NCBI GenBank assembly: GCA_016712035.1
Contig: JADJRT010000005.1
Span: 1 to 64,000 of the forward strand
Length of the DNA stretch: 64,000 nt
Source: Flammeovirgaceae bacterium
GTDB taxonomy: Bacteria; Bacteroidota; Bacteroidia; Cytophagales; Cyclobacteriaceae
Reading direction: 5' to 3'
The position numbers were made by a program, and so were the translations under genes. Below, in pieces: positions 28,896-39,592 of this stretch; position 1 is the stretch's first letter, and the number at the start of each line of letters is the position of its first letter. The notes under the pieces were generated by a model that saw only the letters and a program-made list of their open reading frames with translations, did not search any database and had not been told where the DNA came from.

Positions 28896-30779
28896 ATGAG
28901 TGATTCCATCCTTCATGAATGCGGCATAGCCCTCATTCGCTTGCGCAAACCACTTTCCTATTACATCGATAAATATGGCCCCACGTTCGCCATTAATAAG
29001 ATGTACATTCTGATGGAAAAACAGCACAATCGTGGGCAGGATGGTGCCGGCATCGCTAACATTAAAATAGATCAAAAACCCGGATACCGCTTCTTCAGCC
29101 GCTACCGGTCTGTAAAAAGTCAACCCGTAGCTGATCTCTTCAAAAAAATTGGAAAGAAATACATCAAGGCTCAGAAGGTCGGAAAAGAAAAATTCAAAGA
29201 CGAAAGCTGGCTGAAGGAGAATGTTGCCTTTAGCGGTGAATTGTGGCTTGGACACTTGCGCTATGGCACCCATGGTATTAACAGTATAGAAAACGTGCAT
29301 CCCTTTTTGCGTCAGAATAACTGGCGCAGCCGAAACCTGGTAATGGCCGGAAACTTTAACATGACCAACGTGGATGAGCTGTTTGATGTGCTGGTTGATT
29401 TAGGTCAGCACCCCAAAGACAAAGTGGACACCGTTACGGTGATGGAAAAAATTGGTCACTTCCTGGATCTGGAAGTGCAAAGTTTGTTTGAAAAGTATAA
29501 GGACGATTATAGCAACAAAGAAGTATCAGAGATCATCGAAAATGAACTTGACTTAGGCCGGGTACTACGCAGGGCTTGTAAAGATTTTGATGGTGGTTAC
29601 ACCATGGCGGGCCTCACGGGTTCAGGTTCTTCTTTTGTAGTACGCGATCCTTCAGGCATTAGACCAGCTTATTATTATGCTGATGAAGAAGTTGTGGTTG
29701 TCGCTTCCGAAAAGCCAGCTATCAAAACTGCATTCAATGTAAATTATTCGCAGATAAAGGAAATAAGGCCCGGCCATGCGCTGATCATCAACAAAAATGG
29801 AGAGTTTCAGCAACAGGAAATCATAAAAGAATTCGAAAAAAAGTCATGTAGTTTCGAACGAATTTATTTTTCGCGCGGTAGCGATCCTGAAATCTATCAG
29901 GAACGGAAACAACTTGGAAGACTACTCGTGCCACAGGTGCTTAAGGCCATCAATTTCGATTTAAAGAATACCATCTTCTCGTATATCCCCAATACAGCCG
30001 AAACAGCTTTTATGGGCATGATGTCGGGCATTGAAGATTACCTGATCAGTAAACAAAAGGATATTATCATTGATGCTAAGCCCACCGTGGATTCGCTCGA
30101 TGATATTTTGTCGTTCCGGCCACGGATCGAAAAAATTGTAATCAAAGATGTGAAGTTGCGTACGTTTATCACCGATGACATTCATCGCGATGATATGGTA
30201 GCCCACGTGTATGACACCACGTATGAAGTCGTGAACAAAGGAAAAGATACGCTGGTAGTAATAGACGACTCGATTGTACGTGGCACCACGCTTGAGAAGA
30301 GCATTCTTAAAATGCTTGATCGCCTTGACCCGAAAAAAGTGGTGGTCGTATCCTCGGCTCCGCAAATTCGTTTTCCGGATTGCTATGGTATTGATATGAG
30401 TAAGATGGGTGATTTTGTTGCCTTCCGGGCCGTAATACAACTCATTAAAGAACAAGGGAAAGATTATTTATTGGGTGAGGTATATGAACAATGTCGTCAG
30501 GCAGAACAGGATCAAATACCGATCAACTATGTAAAGCGGTTGTATGATCAGTTTACTTACGAAGAGGTTTCGGAAAAGATAACAGATATTGTGCGACCCG
30601 CTGGCATGAAAGCAGGGTTGCAAGTACTTTTTCAAACCATCGATAATTTACATAAAGCCATACCGGGCCACGCAGGCGATTGGTACTTTACAGGAAACTA
30701 CCCAACCCCGGGAGGAGTGCGTGTGGTCAATCGCTCATATATCAATTATATGGATGGAAAACTCGTGCGGGCGTATTGA
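28896..30779 (+). CDS. purF: Amidophosphoribosyltransferase, long Bacteroidota form
   Basis: First committed step of purine synthesis: glutamine plus PRPP to phosphoribosylamine. The N-terminal glutamine amidotransferase (Ntn) nucleophile is Cys9 in HECGIAL, implying removal of an 8-residue propeptide; HNRGQDGAGIA and YGTHG are amidotransferase motifs. The PRPP loop is VVIDDSIVRGTTLEKSI. At 627 residues it is longer than the ~500 of the standard PurF because of insertions, as in the second PurF-like paralogue common in Bacteroidota; whether this copy makes phosphoribosylamine is therefore likely but unproven. Frame intact. Confidence 0.85.
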   Translation: MSDSILHECGIALIRLRKPLSYYIDKYGPTFAINKMYILMEKQHNRGQDGAGIANIKIDQKPGYRFFSRYRSVKSQPVADLFKKIGKKYIKAQKVGKEKFKDESWLKENVAFSGELWLGHLRYGTHGINSIENVHPFLRQNNWRSRNLVMAGNFNMTNVDELFDVLVDLGQHPKDKVDTVTVMEKIGHFLDLEVQSLFEKYKDDYSNKEVSEIIENELDLGRVLRRACKDFDGGYTMAGLTGSGSSFVVRDPSGIRPAYYYADEEVVVVASEKPAIKTAFNVNYSQIKEIRPGHALIINKNGEFQQQEIIKEFEKKSCSFERIYFSRGSDPEIYQERKQLGRLLVPQVLKAINFDLKNTIFSYIPNTAETAFMGMMSGIEDYLISKQKDIIIDAKPTVDSLDDILSFRPRIEKIVIKDVKLRTFITDDIHRDDMVAHVYDTTYEVVNKGKDTLVVIDDSIVRGTTLEKSILKMLDRLDPKKVVVVSSAPQIRFPDCYGIDMSKMGDFVAFRAVIQLIKEQGKDYLLGEVYEQCRQAEQDQIPINYVKRLYDQFTYEEVSEKITDIVRPAGMKAGLQVLFQTIDNLHKAIPGHAGDWYFTGNYPTPGGVRVVNRSYINYMDGKLVRAY

Positions 30780-30786
30780 GAATTAT

Positions 30787-31718
30787 TTAGGGCAAATAAA
30801 AATCTAACACAATCTCCTTCATACACTTGAAGTGACCCTTCGGACAGCGCTGATACCCAATCTTTGAGCAAGGTCTGCAATCCAGTTTTTTATTTTCGAG
30901 AATAGTAAAACGCGTTCGGTAAGGATACATCCCAAATTCAGGAATGGTGTTGCCCCAAATCGAAAATATTTCCTTTTTAAAAGCTGCTGCTATGTGCATT
31001 AAGCCTGTATCGTGCGTAAATACATACGTAGCTTGTTTGATAAGGCTCTTTCAAACTCACTGGCTATAGGTCTTTCAAAAAATTTCTGTACCTCATCACC
31101 CACAGTGGCATCCTCGGGGCCACCCATCAATACAATAGGCTTATTAATTTTGTCGCATAACTCGATCATTTTTGCCATTGGCAATTTCTTGGTGTTGTGT
31201 TGTGCGCCAATGGCGTAAGCAACAAATCCACTGCGGTGGGTTTCAGGAAGCCAGGCTAAAGGCACGCTATCTTTTTCGGGAATAAAGTAATCAAGCCCAA
31301 GCGCATCCGCTTTTACACCTAAGGGCTCAACCGAATCCAGATAGCGATCAACAATGTGAACCGATGGCAATTGATTGATCTTAAAATTAACTAAGAGCCA
31401 TTTTTCAAAATTCAGCTTACTGAATGTGTACGCCTTGATCCCTAAAGCTATTTTGATTATTCGGGTCCTTATATTGTTATGTAGATCAACAATGCAATCA
31501 TACTTTTCCTCGCGAAGCTGTCCAATTAATTTCCATAAATCATCTTCAAGAAGGATCGTTTTATCAATGTATGGATTTGATTCAAGAATGCTTTGGTAAC
31601 GCGATTTGGTAACATAGTGAACTTCAGCATCCGCTATTTGCGTTTTTAAAGCCCGAACCACGGGTGTAGTCAAAACAATATCACCAATAGAGGAAAACCG
31701 GATGACCAGAATTTTCAT
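30787..31718 (-). CDS. Glycosyltransferase family 9 (heptosyltransferase-like), frame broken
   Basis: Starts MKILVIRFSSIGDIVLTTPVVRAL, the hallmark of ADP-heptose:LPS heptosyltransferases, with DLHNNIRTRII and the sugar-nucleotide loop AYAIGAQHNTKKLP, LMGGPEDA. The frame breaks near 31033; adding one base gives TYVFTHDTGLMHIAAAFKKE, a GT9 signature, and a ~310-residue protein. ATG 31718 is preferred to the upstream 31784 because it gives this exact N-terminus. C-terminal Cys-rich CRPCSKIGYQRCPKGHFKC is typical of Bacteroidota members. Acts at the inner membrane on LPS core. Confidence 0.88.
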
Positions 31719-31821
31719 GAAAAACTCATTTATAGCAAACACCCGAAAAATACGAATACAATTCGCTATTTTAGTTACTTTCAAACACTTAACAGCGTAT
31801 TAAAATAAACATCTACCTAGC

Positions 31822-32220
31822 ATGAATTATTGGTTATTAAAGACAGAACCCAGCACATTTTCGTGGGATGATTTGGTAAAAGACAAAAAAGCGGTGTGGG
31901 ACGGAGTGCGTAATTTTCAAGCTCGCAATAACTTGAAAGCAATGAAAAAAGGAGACTTTGCTTTTATCTATCATAGTATGGATGATAAAGCCGTTATCGG
32001 GATTGCTGAAATTACCCGCGAGCATTATCCTGATCCTAAGGACCAAGATTGGGTTGCTATCGATATTAAACCGGTAAAGAAATTAAAATCACCGGTTACC
32101 CTGACAACCGTTAAAAAAGATAAGCGCCTTTCCAATATGGTTCTGGTTAAAAATTCGAGATTATCGGTACAACCTGTAAAAAGCGAAGAGTTTGATCTGG
32201 TAATTGGGCTGAGTGAATAA
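31822..32220 (+). CDS. EVE domain protein
   Basis: 132 residues forming a single EVE domain, a PUA-like fold that binds modified bases or RNA. Begins MNYWLLKTEPSTFSWDDL, with WDGVRNFQARNNLKAMKKGD and YHS, the pocket-forming residues of the family. Related to the thymocyte nuclear protein THYN1. Transcribed away from the heptosyltransferase gene and followed after 8 bases by an unrelated exported protein. Intact. Confidence 0.93.
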   Translation: MNYWLLKTEPSTFSWDDLVKDKKAVWDGVRNFQARNNLKAMKKGDFAFIYHSMDDKAVIGIAEITREHYPDPKDQDWVAIDIKPVKKLKSPVTLTTVKKDKRLSNMVLVKNSRLSVQPVKSEEFDLVIGLSE

Positions 32221-32228
32221 ATTTTTAA

Positions 32229-33826
32229 ATGAAAAGGCGGATAACGTTTTTCAATAAAACTACGATCTCAGGATTAGTTCTTGGGGCTATATTGTTTTGT
32301 AGCCAACCTACGCTGGCGCAGGCCAAACAAACCGCACGTTTTGAAGTTGAACAAAAAGGAAGCGATACCGAATATATCGTTATATCGTTGAAAGAAGCGG
32401 GGTTGTTGCTTATCCGAGACAACGAGAAGTACAATGAGGGAAAACGAATTTGGGAACTAATCAGACTTGACACTACTCTTCAAGAAGTTTGGCGTGAACA
32501 GCTCGAGACTGAAAGCAGAGTAAGACTGGTGGGATATGAATACAGAGATAACCTGTCCTACATTTTGTTTAGGCTGGGCGAACATGAGGCCAGCGAGTTA
32601 GTTCTTTACACGATTCAGATTTTATCTAAGGAAATCAAACAATACTCTATTAAGCAAGAAGTATCTTTTCGAATTACACACTTTAATCCATTGATGCAGA
32701 GCATTACACTTGGCGGCTATGTACGCAACGAACCTGCGATATTAATTTATGATTTAAATTCAGAAAAACGAAACTGGTACCGGGCTTCTTCATTTCAGAC
32801 ACCGAACTTCTTGACGTGCGGGTAAACTCTAACAACACGTTTAATGTTGTGATTGCTGATCGAACCAATAAGCAAAGAATGAAGTTAATTTTAAAAACAT
32901 TTGATTCGCAAGGAGCCCAATTGTTGGAAGACGCAATGGAAATTGATTCGAAAAAAATGATTCTTTCAGGCATCTCATCTACGTTAATCAACGATAACCT
33001 TATCATTGCAGGCACTTGGACTGTTGGAAACTCAAAACAAGCGAGTGGCATCTATGCAACCGTTGTTGATCCGTTCTCAGAGCAACCTATAAACTATTAT
33101 GATTTTGGTCAACTGGATCACTTTTTTGATTACCAAAATTCGAAGCAAGCTGCCAAACTTAAGACGCGATCGGTAAAGGCTAATCAATTGAACGACATTC
33201 CGGATTTTAAAGCCTATGTCATGCCATTGCGCTTAGAGGAACAGCCGTTTGGTTTCGGTTTGCTAACTGAAGCTTACCTGCCCACAACTAGCTTCAATTC
33301 CAACCCCAACTGGACCAATAATGGCACTCCGTATTCTTCAGGGTACTCCCCCTATGGTTACAACCCATTTATGAACCGATATTACAATTCTCCGTATCAA
33401 TACAATAATGCCCCGCAAACGAGTGAATCAAAAATGCTCCATGCATCACTTGTTGTATTTGACTCCCAAGGAAAATTAAAGCAAGATTACGGATTGAAAC
33501 TAGACGACAAAAAACTGAATGGCCTGGAGCAAGCATCTGATTTTATCTTTACTCAGGGTGTAATTGCGGTGGCTTCCAAAAAAGAAAAAGAATTACGATT
33601 GATGATCGGCAACCCGAATGGAACATTTGTGGCAGACACCTTGTTAACACAACTAACTAATCAAAATGAGGTTGTCCGGAGTGAATCTGACTCAAATAGT
33701 TTTACCCGATTCTGGTATAGGAATGTACTTTATGTATGGGGGTATCAGGCTATCCGCAATACACAACGCAAAGAAGAGAACACAAGCCGAGATGTCTTCT
33801 ATATCAATAAAATTGAAGTTCGTTAG
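32229..33826 (+). CDS. Exported protein of unknown function, paralogue A (frame broken)
   Basis: About 532 residues once one A is added in the run 32764-32768. Signal peptide (ISGLVLGAILFCSQPTLAQA), then repeated short beta strands with aspartates and glycines in a propeller-like rhythm, and a Tyr/Pro/Asn-rich insert in the middle (GYSPYGYNPFMNRYY). It ends with DVFYINKIEVR. I do not recognise a named family. The next gene encodes a paralogue that shares the RFE...opening, the ITLGGY/LIGGYYN motif and the KLVPGFF/KILPGFF motif. Probably periplasmic or surface located. Confidence 0.75.
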
Positions 33827-35321
33827 CCTTTTGATTTTAGGGCTATCTTTTGGCCCTTGCGTAGGGCAAGTTCAACAACTCGATCGGTTTGAATTAATTA
33901 TCAACGAGAACGAGCCCAGCGAAGACTATCAGGCCTCCTCCCTGGACGATAATGGAATCCTTATTCATCGCAGAATTCCCGGAAGAAAAGAAGATCAAAT
34001 AGAACTAATAAAAATCGATTCGTCTTTACATGAAAATTGGCGTGGTTATATAACTATCCAAAAGGATCTTCTCATTTCACATCTCAAAATGAAAGATAAC
34101 CTTGTTTTCATTTTACTGAAGTCTGGCAAATATGTTTCTGGAGATTTTCAGGTAATTGCTGTTCAGGCAGACGATGGAAATTTTAGTGTCTACACCATTA
34201 AGAATATGATTCCCTTCAATCCATCAGATTTTGTGGTCACGAGCAAGGGAATGCTTATTGGCGGTTACTATAATTATCGGCCATTGGTACTTTTTTTTAG
34301 CTTCAAAACTCAGCGCTCAAAAATACTTCCCGGTTTTTTTAACGAGCCAGGGGAACTCAATCAAATTAAAACCTATCCAAACGCATCGATGGAAATTATT
34401 GTTAGCGCCAAAAATTTTGAGCATCAACGTTGTTTATGGATCCGGAATTACGATGAAGAGGGAGATTTAGTTAAAACTACCGTTTTGGAGCCTACGGTAA
34501 ACCGTAATCTGATTTTTGGCCGCTCAGTAAAAATGCCAGGAGATGCCCAGGTGGTAGCCGGAGTTTATGGAAGCCGAAATGGAGAGTATTCGCGAGGTAT
34601 TTTCGTTGCCGAAATCAATCAGGCAGGTGAATACAAAATCAATTATCATAATTTTTCTGAGCTGCAAAATTTTTTCAACTATATGAAAGTGCGCAGAGAA
34701 AAGCGTGTGAAAGAAAGAATTGAGCGGAGAAAGATTAAGGGAAAGAAAACCCGCTTTAATTATCGTCTACTCGTGCAGGAAGTAGTGCCTTATGGAGATC
34801 AATACATTATGTTAGGCGAAGCTTTTTATCCGCATTACACCTACACAGGATCCAACGCGTTCGGCATCTCGCAATTCTAGTCCAACCCACTGAGGCGACG
34901 CGATCGCGTTTTTGATGGCTATCAATACACGCATGCCATTGTTATAGGATTTGATAAAAATGGAAAATTGAAATGGGATAACAGTTTTGAGATTAATGAT
35001 GTTAAATCTTTCGAACTTCAACAACTTGTAAAAATTTCGCCTGATGATAATCGTATTGTGCTTTTATACCTTTATGATAATCTGATCCGGTCTAAAATTA
35101 TTAAAGACAATCAGGTATTAGAAGGCAAAACAGCTGACCCGGTTAAATCAAAATTTGAAACTGATATAGTCAAAGAAAAAGATACCCGAAATAGCAAACT
35201 TAACTATTGGTATAGCGAGCATTTTTTCGCCTCAGGTATTCAAAAGGTAAGAAATCCACTAACCGGAAATGAGAGCGGGTATCGGAAAGTGTTTTTTATT
35301 AACAAACTAAAATATCAATAG
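33792..35321 (+). CDS. Exported protein of unknown function, paralogue B (in-frame stop)
   Basis: Paralogue of the preceding gene, ~509 codons, ending VFFINKLKYQ where the first ends VFYINKIEVR. Signal peptide LKFVSLLILGLSFGPCVGQ. ATG 33792 overlaps the upstream gene by 35 bases; a TTG at 33813 is an alternative that starts right at the signal peptide. An in-frame TAG at 34878-34880 interrupts it in the low-complexity insert region that precedes VFDGYQYTHAIVIGFDKNG; reading frame on both sides is the same. This may be a real nonsense change, or two compensating indels. Function unknown. Confidence 0.65.
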
Positions 35322-35356
35322 AAAACCATTCCTTTTTGCTAATTTCGCGCAGGCGT

Positions 35357-35902
35357 ATGCAGAAGAAACTCATCCTTGATTCAGACCTGCTGGATATTAC
35401 CCTCAGCCGCCTTTGCGAGCAACTGATTGAAAATCACGATTCTTTTAAAAATAGCGTAATTCTTGGGTTACAGCCCCGTGGTATTTTTTTAGCTGAAATA
35501 ATTCAAAAGCGATTAGCCGAGTTAACTAAGGTAGAAGTGCCGATCGGTTATCTGGATGCTACTTTTTATCGCGATGATTTCAGAAGGCGCGATACTCCCG
35601 CCAAGGCAAGCGAAACCCGCGTTGACTTTGTTATTGAAGGAAAGTCCGTAATCTTAATTGATGATGTACTCTTTACCGGGCGCACGGTGCGGGCTGCTTT
35701 AGATGCGATGATTGCCTTTGGCCGGCCGGAGAAAGTAGAATTGTTGGTATTGGTAGATCGTACGCACACGCGCGACCTACCCATTGCTGCCGATTATGTG
35801 GGCAAATATGTTAACACGGTTGAGTCACAGCGGGTATTGGTTGAATTAGTAGCTCAGGGTCATAAGCAAAACAAGATTTGGTTAATTAATACAAAGGACT
35901 AA
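35357..35902 (+). CDS. pyrR: Bifunctional pyr operon regulator / uracil phosphoribosyltransferase
   Basis: 181 residues. Type I phosphoribosyltransferase with PRPP loop ILIDDVLFTGRTVRAAL and PyrR motifs GLQPRGIFLAE, YLDATFYRDDFRRR and LVDRTHTRDLPI. In Gram-positive bacteria PyrR binds pyr mRNA; I see no clear PyrR-binding attenuator in this leader, so it may serve mainly as the enzyme. ATG 35357 preferred to TTG 35336. pyrB follows after 4 bases. Confidence 0.92.
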   Translation: MQKKLILDSDLLDITLSRLCEQLIENHDSFKNSVILGLQPRGIFLAEIIQKRLAELTKVEVPIGYLDATFYRDDFRRRDTPAKASETRVDFVIEGKSVILIDDVLFTGRTVRAALDAMIAFGRPEKVELLVLVDRTHTRDLPIAADYVGKYVNTVESQRVLVELVAQGHKQNKIWLINTKD

Positions 35903-35906
35903 CGCA

Positions 35907-36831
35907 ATGTCAAAACTCAGTCAACGGCACCTACTCGGTATAAAAAATATAACAGCCAAAGACATTGAATTGATTTTTGAAACAGCCGACAATTTTAAAG
36001 AAGTAATAAACAGACCCATCAAAAAAGTTCCTTCCTTACGGGATGTTACCATCGCTAATATCTTTTTTGAAAACTCTACCCGCACCCGGCTCTCTTTTGA
36101 GTTAGCCGAAAAGCGGCTCTCCGCTGATGTTGTAAATTTTTCTGCTTCCAACAGTTCAGTTAAAAAAGGAGAAACCTTATTAGATACGGTCAATAATATT
36201 TTAGCCATGAAAGTGGACATGGTAGTGATGCGGCATGCGAGTGTTGGTGCGCCTCATTTTCTATCCCAGCATATTAAAGCTAATATTGTTAACGCAGGCG
36301 ATGGAACCCATGAACATCCTACGCAAGCATTACTAGATACATATTCGATTCGTGAGAAGTTAGGGGATGTACAAGGAAAAAGGTAGCTATCATTGGTGAC
36401 ATCTTACATTCTCGGGTTGCCTTGTCTAATATTTTCGCACTAAAAAATTAGGGGCACAGGTAATGGTTTGTGGGCCACCAACCCTTCTGCCAAAATTCAT
36501 TGGCTCATTAGGTGTACAAATTGAATTAGACGTTAAGAAAGCGCTGGCTTGGTGCGATGTGGCGAACGTACTTCGCATTCAACTGGAACGACAGCAAATC
36601 AAATATTTTCCATCGCTCAGAGAGTACTCCTTGTATTATGGCATTACAAAGAAAACACTCGATGATCTCAAAAAGCCCATTGTAATTATGCATCCCGGTC
36701 CCATCAATCGCGGAGTAGAACTAAGCAGCGATGTAGCCGATTCACCAAACTCCATTATTCTCGATCAAGTCGAAAACGGAGTTGCTATCCGTATGGCCGT
36801 GCTTTATTTATTAGCTGGGGCAATAGCCTGA
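35907..36831 (+). CDS. pyrB: Aspartate carbamoyltransferase catalytic subunit (frame broken twice)
   Basis: Second step of pyrimidine synthesis. Carbamoyl-phosphate loop FFENSTRTRLSFELAEKRL, then HASVGAP, NAGDGTHEHPTQALLDTYSI, and the C-terminal HPGPINRGVE. Two single-A losses break the frame, in the A-runs at 36377-36381 and 36442-36447; restoring them gives KKVAIIGDILHSRVALSNIF and 308 residues, the usual length. Coupled closely to pyrR, the usual pairing. Confidence 0.94.
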
Positions 36832-36869
36832 TTTCTGCAATTCCTAACTCTCGTTAGCTCCATTTTTTG

Positions 36870-36877
36870 TACTTTTG
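36870..36877 (+). promoter_or_regulatory. Probable -7 box for the cystathionine beta-synthase gene
   Basis: TACTTTTG matches TAnnTTTG and lies 22 bases before the ATG at 36900. No convincing -33 TTTG box precedes it at the usual distance. Confidence 0.35.
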
Positions 36878-36899
36878 TGCCTCATTAACTCAAATTGAT

Positions 36900-38270
36900 A
36901 TGATTTATAATTCAATCATCGATACGATCGGCAATACCCCTATAGTAAGGCTGAAAAATGTTACGAAAGGAATTGCCGGAACTGTATTGGCTAAGGTAGA
37001 GTACTTCAATCCTGGTAACTCTACGAAAGATAGAATGGCACTTAAGATGATTGAAGATGCCGAAAAAGCAGGTTTATTAAAACCAGGTGGAACCATTATT
37101 GAGGGAACCTCGGGCAATACGGGAATGGGTCTCGCATTAACAGCCGTGGCCAAAGGGTACAAATGCATTTTTACAATGGCTGATAAACAATCGCAGGAAA
37201 AAATAAATATTCTACGGGCTGTAGGTGCCGAGGTGATCGTTTGCCCAACGAATGTTGAACCGGACGACCCGCGCTCTTACTATTCTATTGCCCGCAAACT
37301 CAATAAAGAAATTCCGAATTCCATTTATCCGAATCAATACGATAATCCATCCAACGCAAAAGCGCATTACGAAACTACCGGTCCAGAAATCTGGACTCAG
37401 ACCGCGGGCAAGATCACCCACTATGTGGCCACCGTTGGTACGGGAGGTTCGATGTGCGGTACTGCGCGATACCTCAAGGAACAAAATCCATCGTTAGTTG
37501 CAATTGGCATCGACACCTACGGATCTGTGTTTAAGAAATATAAGGAGACGGGTGTTTTTGATAAAAATGAAATTTATCCTTACCTCACGGAAGGGTTTGG
37601 TGAAGATATTCTTCCTAAAAATGTTGACTTCGATGTGATCGATCTTTTTATCAAGGTAACGGATAAAGATGGCGCCATTGCGGCTCGCAGATTAGCTCGT
37701 GAAGAAGGGCTCTTTGTAGGTTGGAGTAGCGGCTCGGCCTTGCATGGCGCCATGGAGTATGCTAAAGAGAATCTGAAAAAAGATGATGTAATGGTTATAC
37801 TATTACCCGATCATGGTACACGCTATCTCAACAAAGTTTATAATGACATGTGGATGAAAGATCACGGGTTTCTGGAAGAACGAACCTATGGCACAGCGCG
37901 TGAAATAATTGCAAGGCGAAATGGTAAAGATGGTTTACACACGGTTTCAAAACATTCAACTATTGGAGAAACTATCCGCATAATGAATAAAGAAGGTGTT
38001 GATCAATTACCTGTAGTGGAAGGGAATGAGTTTGTGGGTAGCGTAACTACTTCAGCCCTTATTGAAAAAATCATTAATGATCCCTCTATAAAGGATAAAT
38101 CTGTAGGTGAAATTATGGATAACCCCATGCAGGTTGTAGCCTTGGATAGCACCCTTGATGTACTTTCCTCTTTACTTAATAAAAACAACAAGGCTTTGTT
38201 GGTACGCGATGAGCAGGATAAAGCCCACATCATTACCCAGCATGACATACTCAAAGCAATGACGATGTAA
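36900..38270 (+). CDS. PLP-dependent cystathionine beta-synthase / cysteine synthase with CBS pair
   Basis: 456 residues. Fold-type II PLP enzyme: PLP lysine in NPGNSTKDRMA, GTSGNTGMGLALTAVA, PLP-phosphate loop VGTGGSMCGTARYL, GWSSGSALHGA. Two CBS domains occupy about residues 340-455 (STIGETIRIMNKEGVDQLPV, MDNPMQVVALDSTLDVL, ALLVRDEQDKAHIITQHDIL) and would bind AdoMet or nucleotides to regulate it. It condenses serine or O-acetylserine with homocysteine or sulfide; the CBS tail favours cystathionine synthesis. ATG 36900 chosen. A strong bidirectional terminator follows. Confidence 0.9.
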   Translation: MIYNSIIDTIGNTPIVRLKNVTKGIAGTVLAKVEYFNPGNSTKDRMALKMIEDAEKAGLLKPGGTIIEGTSGNTGMGLALTAVAKGYKCIFTMADKQSQEKINILRAVGAEVIVCPTNVEPDDPRSYYSIARKLNKEIPNSIYPNQYDNPSNAKAHYETTGPEIWTQTAGKITHYVATVGTGGSMCGTARYLKEQNPSLVAIGIDTYGSVFKKYKETGVFDKNEIYPYLTEGFGEDILPKNVDFDVIDLFIKVTDKDGAIAARRLAREEGLFVGWSSGSALHGAMEYAKENLKKDDVMVILLPDHGTRYLNKVYNDMWMKDHGFLEERTYGTAREIIARRNGKDGLHTVSKHSTIGETIRIMNKEGVDQLPVVEGNEFVGSVTTSALIEKIINDPSIKDKSVGEIMDNPMQVVALDSTLDVLSSLLNKNNKALLVRDEQDKAHIITQHDILKAMTM

Positions 38271-38276
38271 AAAAAA

Positions 38277-38303
38277 GCGTCTGGTCATTATGAGACCAGA
38301 CGC
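38277..38303. terminator. Strong bidirectional terminator
   Basis: GCGTCTGGTC and GACCAGACGC form a perfect 10-bp stem around a 7-base loop, with an A8 tract before and CTTT after. It serves the converging beta-synthase (+) and OmpA-family (-) genes. Confidence 0.85.
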
Positions 38304-38323
38304 CTTTATAAAGCTTTGAATTA

Positions 38324-39484
38324 TTATCGCTTCGTGATCTCTATTTCAATACGATCGTTATACTGTGCCAGGGTACTACCACTAGCATACAATGGTATTT
38401 TACCACCTTCGCCTTTCGTATCGATGCGGGAACCATCAATACCCTGACTTATCAGGTAGGCCTTAACCGTTTCGGCACGCTCATTCGTTAATTCTTTAGC
38501 TGAGAACTTTCCTATTTTATTCTTTCCGGGATCCAAGGCAAAAAAATTCGTACTACTCCCTAAAATTGAGCCTTCTTTATCATTGGTACCGTTGCAATGG
38601 CCATGAATCCTGATCTTGTATCCTGTTGACTCCTTCATTAAATCCACCAAGCCGTCTAACTCGTTTTGCGCAGCCGGATCGAGTATGGAGGAATTACGAA
38701 AGAATCTCACATTAGTAAAGTCGATGTAATCACCACGTTTTACCTTACTCAATTCAATAGGGATAACAATCTCGCCCTCAGTTCCCGTTTCAGGACTTGG
38801 ATTCTCATAACCAAGAATAAGATTAACAGGCTGGAAACCTGCCGCCTCAGTTATGACAACATAATTTCCGCGCGCATTCTGCGGAGCTTCGATGTAGACA
38901 ATTTCATTGGCTTTGAATACCTGATACCGGGTAGCGTTCGTAGATTCCTGCACATGTACTTCTCCGGTTATTGGTGTGCCATCGGCACTTTCCAACTTAA
39001 ATATGAATGGTTTACCGGCCGGCTTTTTAACAACAGGTTTTTCTTCAATAACAGGTGGAACTTCTACTATAGAATCTTGCTCAACAGGCTCGATGAGCAC
39101 CGGTGGCTTTTCTTCTGGTATCACTACCGGAACAATAGCGGGTTTTTCTTCAACAATAATAGATTGTCCTTCCCCTAGTGTACCTGTAAATACCCATGTC
39201 TCTTTATACTCCGTATCAGCACGCATGCGAATAGTCAGTGCGTAAGCTTTACGCTTATCTGTTGTTTGCAACAGATAAACATAGTTCCACTTTTGCCTTG
39301 TATGGATGGCATATTGTGCATTAAATCCTTGCTGATTGGCACGTTTGGTTAGGCGTACAGCATTATCGAGTTTGGCAAAAACGCCAATAACTACATAATA
39401 ATTTGTTTCCGGTTTGGTCTGGGCCGATACCTGAAAAAGCGTACATAACAATAATAAAAGAAGGGTGTAGGTTGGTTTTCGCAT
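38324..39484 (-). CDS. OmpA-family outer-membrane protein with SPOR-like N-terminus, copy 1
   Basis: 386 residues: signal peptide (YTLLLLLLCTLFQVSAQ), a SPOR-like domain (NYYVVIGVFAKLDNAVRLTKRANQQG), a Pro/Glu/Val-rich linker (~130-190), a beta domain, and a C-terminal OmpA peptidoglycan-binding domain (GYKIRIHGHCNGTND, LTNERAETVKAYLISQGID, RIEIEITKR). It should tether the outer membrane to peptidoglycan. ATG 39484 is chosen; the frame opens upstream at 39529 without a signal peptide. A paralogue lies just upstream in the same direction, 108 bases away. Confidence 0.85.
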   Translation of the reverse strand: MRKPTYTLLLLLLCTLFQVSAQTKPETNYYVVIGVFAKLDNAVRLTKRANQQGFNAQYAIHTRQKWNYVYLLQTTDKRKAYALTIRMRADTEYKETWVFTGTLGEGQSIIVEEKPAIVPVVIPEEKPPVLIEPVEQDSIVEVPPVIEEKPVVKKPAGKPFIFKLESADGTPITGEVHVQESTNATRYQVFKANEIVYIEAPQNARGNYVVITEAAGFQPVNLILGYENPSPETGTEGEIVIPIELSKVKRGDYIDFTNVRFFRNSSILDPAAQNELDGLVDLMKESTGYKIRIHGHCNGTNDKEGSILGSSTNFFALDPGKNKIGKFSAKELTNERAETVKAYLISQGIDGSRIDTKGEGGKIPLYASGSTLAQYNDRIEIEITKR

Positions 39485-39592
39485 ACCGATTATTTTGGGT
39501 AATAGCACCCAATTTAACACTTTCTGCAAGTAAACCGCAAATTTTTGATCGCATCCAACTATCAGATATTAAAAACAGATACCTTATAACCG

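Noticed and set aside
35322..35356. PyrR-responsive attenuator ahead of pyrR
   Set aside because: The gap is only 35 bases with no paired anti-terminator or terminator stems.
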